From: Flabesymbios commensalis
Lineage: Eukaryota > Annelida > Polychaeta > Terebellida > Flabelligeridae
Length of the DNA: 64,000 bases
Direction of reading: 5' to 3'
Assembly (NCBI GenBank): GCA_964017125.1
Contig: OZ024912.1
Location: 82,302,658-82,366,657, forward strand
Both the position numbers and the translations under genes were made by a program. Below are positions 58,401-61,400 of this stretch, one piece after another. The notes beneath the pieces were generated by a model. The model ran no database searches and was not told the origin of the DNA. It saw only the letters and a program-made list of their open reading frames with translations. Each line of letters starts with the position of its first letter. Within the stretch, counting starts at the first letter, position 1.

Positions 58401-61400
58401 GCGCCCCCCCCCCCCCCCCATCATTCAGGGTCTCAGAAACAAAAAAACGATCAGATTTCGGCCAAAATATGCTTCAGAATGCCTTATTTGAGGCTTTAGA
58501 TTTTAAAATTTTCCGGACACCCGGACCGCTCTAGAGCATTTAAAAGGCTGGCAGTGATGAGTATAGATTCTTGAAAAAAATCGGCGCCCCCCCCCCGTCT
58601 GTCAATTCCTGGATCCGCCACTGATCAGCTTTCAGATATATCACAAACTCAAATATTCTGAAAACCACCACAATATGATGCGAGGATTCACTATAGACCA
58701 GAGCCATATGCTCGAAGCTGTTATCTCCGCAAGTGATTGGTCGACATTTCTATGTCAACTAATCACATGCCTTATTTCAGCTTTGAGAATAGGCCCACTG
58801 GTCCTGGTGTAGACATTTGACCAATATCCAAAGGTGAGCCCAAACACAGCAGTGTCTACATGCTGCTGTGTGACAATACCAGGAGTGTCAGAAAAGTAAT
58901 GTTAGCATTAATATCTGAACATAAATCACTGGGTGGCTATTCCCGTAACTAGATCATAGCTAGATTTTAGTCATCTATATTTAGTCGATCCCCGCTCTGT
59001 AAGGGTGAAATATTTCTATTGACCGTGGACCCATAAGATAGGTATTTAAATGAATCAGAAAGAGCTAACCAAGACATTTATAATGATTTCAGGATCCATG
59101 GTTTATATAAAAAAATTAATTTGTAAAAAACATCGCAATCAAAGGTGTTTTTTTCAGTTTGAAATCATCATAAATATCCTAGTTAGCTCTTTGTGATTCA
59201 TTTGAATACCTATGTTATGGGTCACTGACCATTAGAAATATTTTTACTCTTACACTGGATGGACTTTAGTTGTCAGAATCTGACGTCTACAGACGTCAGA
59301 TTCTGACAACTAAAGTCCACCCCCGGGCTGTAAGGGTTAATGCTGACTTTGAATACTACACGTTGTTTGTAGGAGGCTGATTTAGCTGTTGGTGGCTTCA
59401 CGCTGACCTGGGAGCGCAGTGAGTTGGTGGACTTCACCGTTCCCTTCATGGTGGACACTCACGTGATGGTGATGAAGAAGCCTGATGTCACTGGACCGTC
59501 TATGTTCCTGTATACAGAGCCATTCACCAGCCGAGTGTGGTATGCACTAGGCCTGGCAGTGCTAGGTAATTATAATCTCATAGCTATTCACCAGCCGACT
59601 GTGGTATGCACTAGGCCTGGCTGTGCTAGGTAATAATAACCATTAAAACGCTAAATTAAATAACTTGAATTTTCACCAAAAAACTACACATATTTCTTTA
59701 ATTTGTTTAAATGTTCATTTTATTCCCAATTAGAAAATTGGTTAGTCAGAGACCTGCAAACCTCCGATTAATCGTAATTATTGTAAAACCTATAGTAGTA
59801 ATATTGCATTCCTTTTTTTAGGTGGGTATATAGTGTAGATGGTCATATACTGTAGATGGTCAATTATGATGTCCGAGATTCAACATATTACATTCATTTA
59901 TTCACGTATTGTAGCCATACACAACAGTCGTATTTGAATGTTATGGGTCAATAAACAATATAATTTTTAATTCTTTCAGTGCGGGGATCGACTTTACACA
60001 TCAGAATTTGACTAGACGTCAGATCCCCGCGCTGAAAGTGTTAACCCTTCTCCTGCTGTGACCGCATGTACACGACTGAAGCTAGTTTCAACCTGAGTAA
60101 AACTGAAATTGGTAAAGTAGTTTGTGATAGATGTTGAGTTAATCAAATAATTGAATCTGTGATATGTCTATTTTTCAAATAAAAATACATATTTTTCGTC
60201 ATTTTAAGCTGAAATTGCGTTAGCAATTTCATTTATGAAATATACAAAAGAAACAATGCAGCAGGGATGGGTCACATTAGCTAGAATATGTCATCTATAA
60301 ACGTGGCTATTGATGCCCCTGTTTAGTACCATTGGTCACATAGGCTACAGTCTGTCATCTATGTCTCTCTTTTCAGTTGTGGGTTTCGTGGTCTGGCTGG
60401 TCGCTCGGCTAAGCCCAGGAAAACACAGGGAAACATCTGTCACTCCTGAAGAATATGATCTGCAGATAGCAATATGGCAAACGTTTGGTGCCCTGCTACA
60501 GCAAGGTCAGTGATACCTGAAATTAAACGACAAGTAACACCTCAAACAATGCCAAATCAGATAGAATAATGAACAAATCTTTGTACTATTTCCACTGGGC
60601 ACACAACGTTTTTGCGATGTTGAATCAACTTCATTGACGTTGATTCAACGTTGCAAAAAACGCTGTGTAGACGTGTCCAGTGTGTTATTTGTATTGCTTC
60701 AATTTACTAGAAACAATTTTGTTTAAAATAGATAAATAAATAATTTGAAAGGTTTCAGACAAATGGTATTATTTTAATTGCTATTGAGCAAGAGTACATA
60801 TTTTCCTTATTTGTTTTCACTGAGGTGAAGTTTAAATTTATCTATTTGATCTGTCGGTGCCTCCCCACTGGGCACTTGAGGCTGTATCAACGTTGCATCA
60901 TGATGTTAAATAAATGTTGGTACAGCACTATAAGAACTCAGTGAGTAAGTTTTTACAACTTTCAAGTTTATGATCGTTTGATAATAATGTTTAGATATAA
61001 TATTTGTGTTGCATAATATATTTTCTGTTTCTATTATAAATATGGTATTTATGTCCCTCTACATTATTTGTATCCCACTGGGCACATGACGTTGTTGCGA
61101 CGTTGAAACAACGTCATTGACGTTGATTCAACGCTGCAAAAACGACGTGTGCCCAGTGTTATGGTGTTTGTTTCCTGTTATCTATTTTTTTGTTTTTACT
61201 CTAGTTATGGTATTTGTGTCCTGTTATATATATGATATTTTACAATATTGGTATGGAGCTTAGTGTCCTGTTATCTATTTATTTGTTTTTACTCTAGTTA
61301 TGGTATTTGTGTAGTGTTGTGGAGCTGGTCACCTCTCCATAATTCTCTGATTTGTGTTTTTCTTCTAGGTATGGTGTTTGTATCACGGTGTGGAGCCAGC

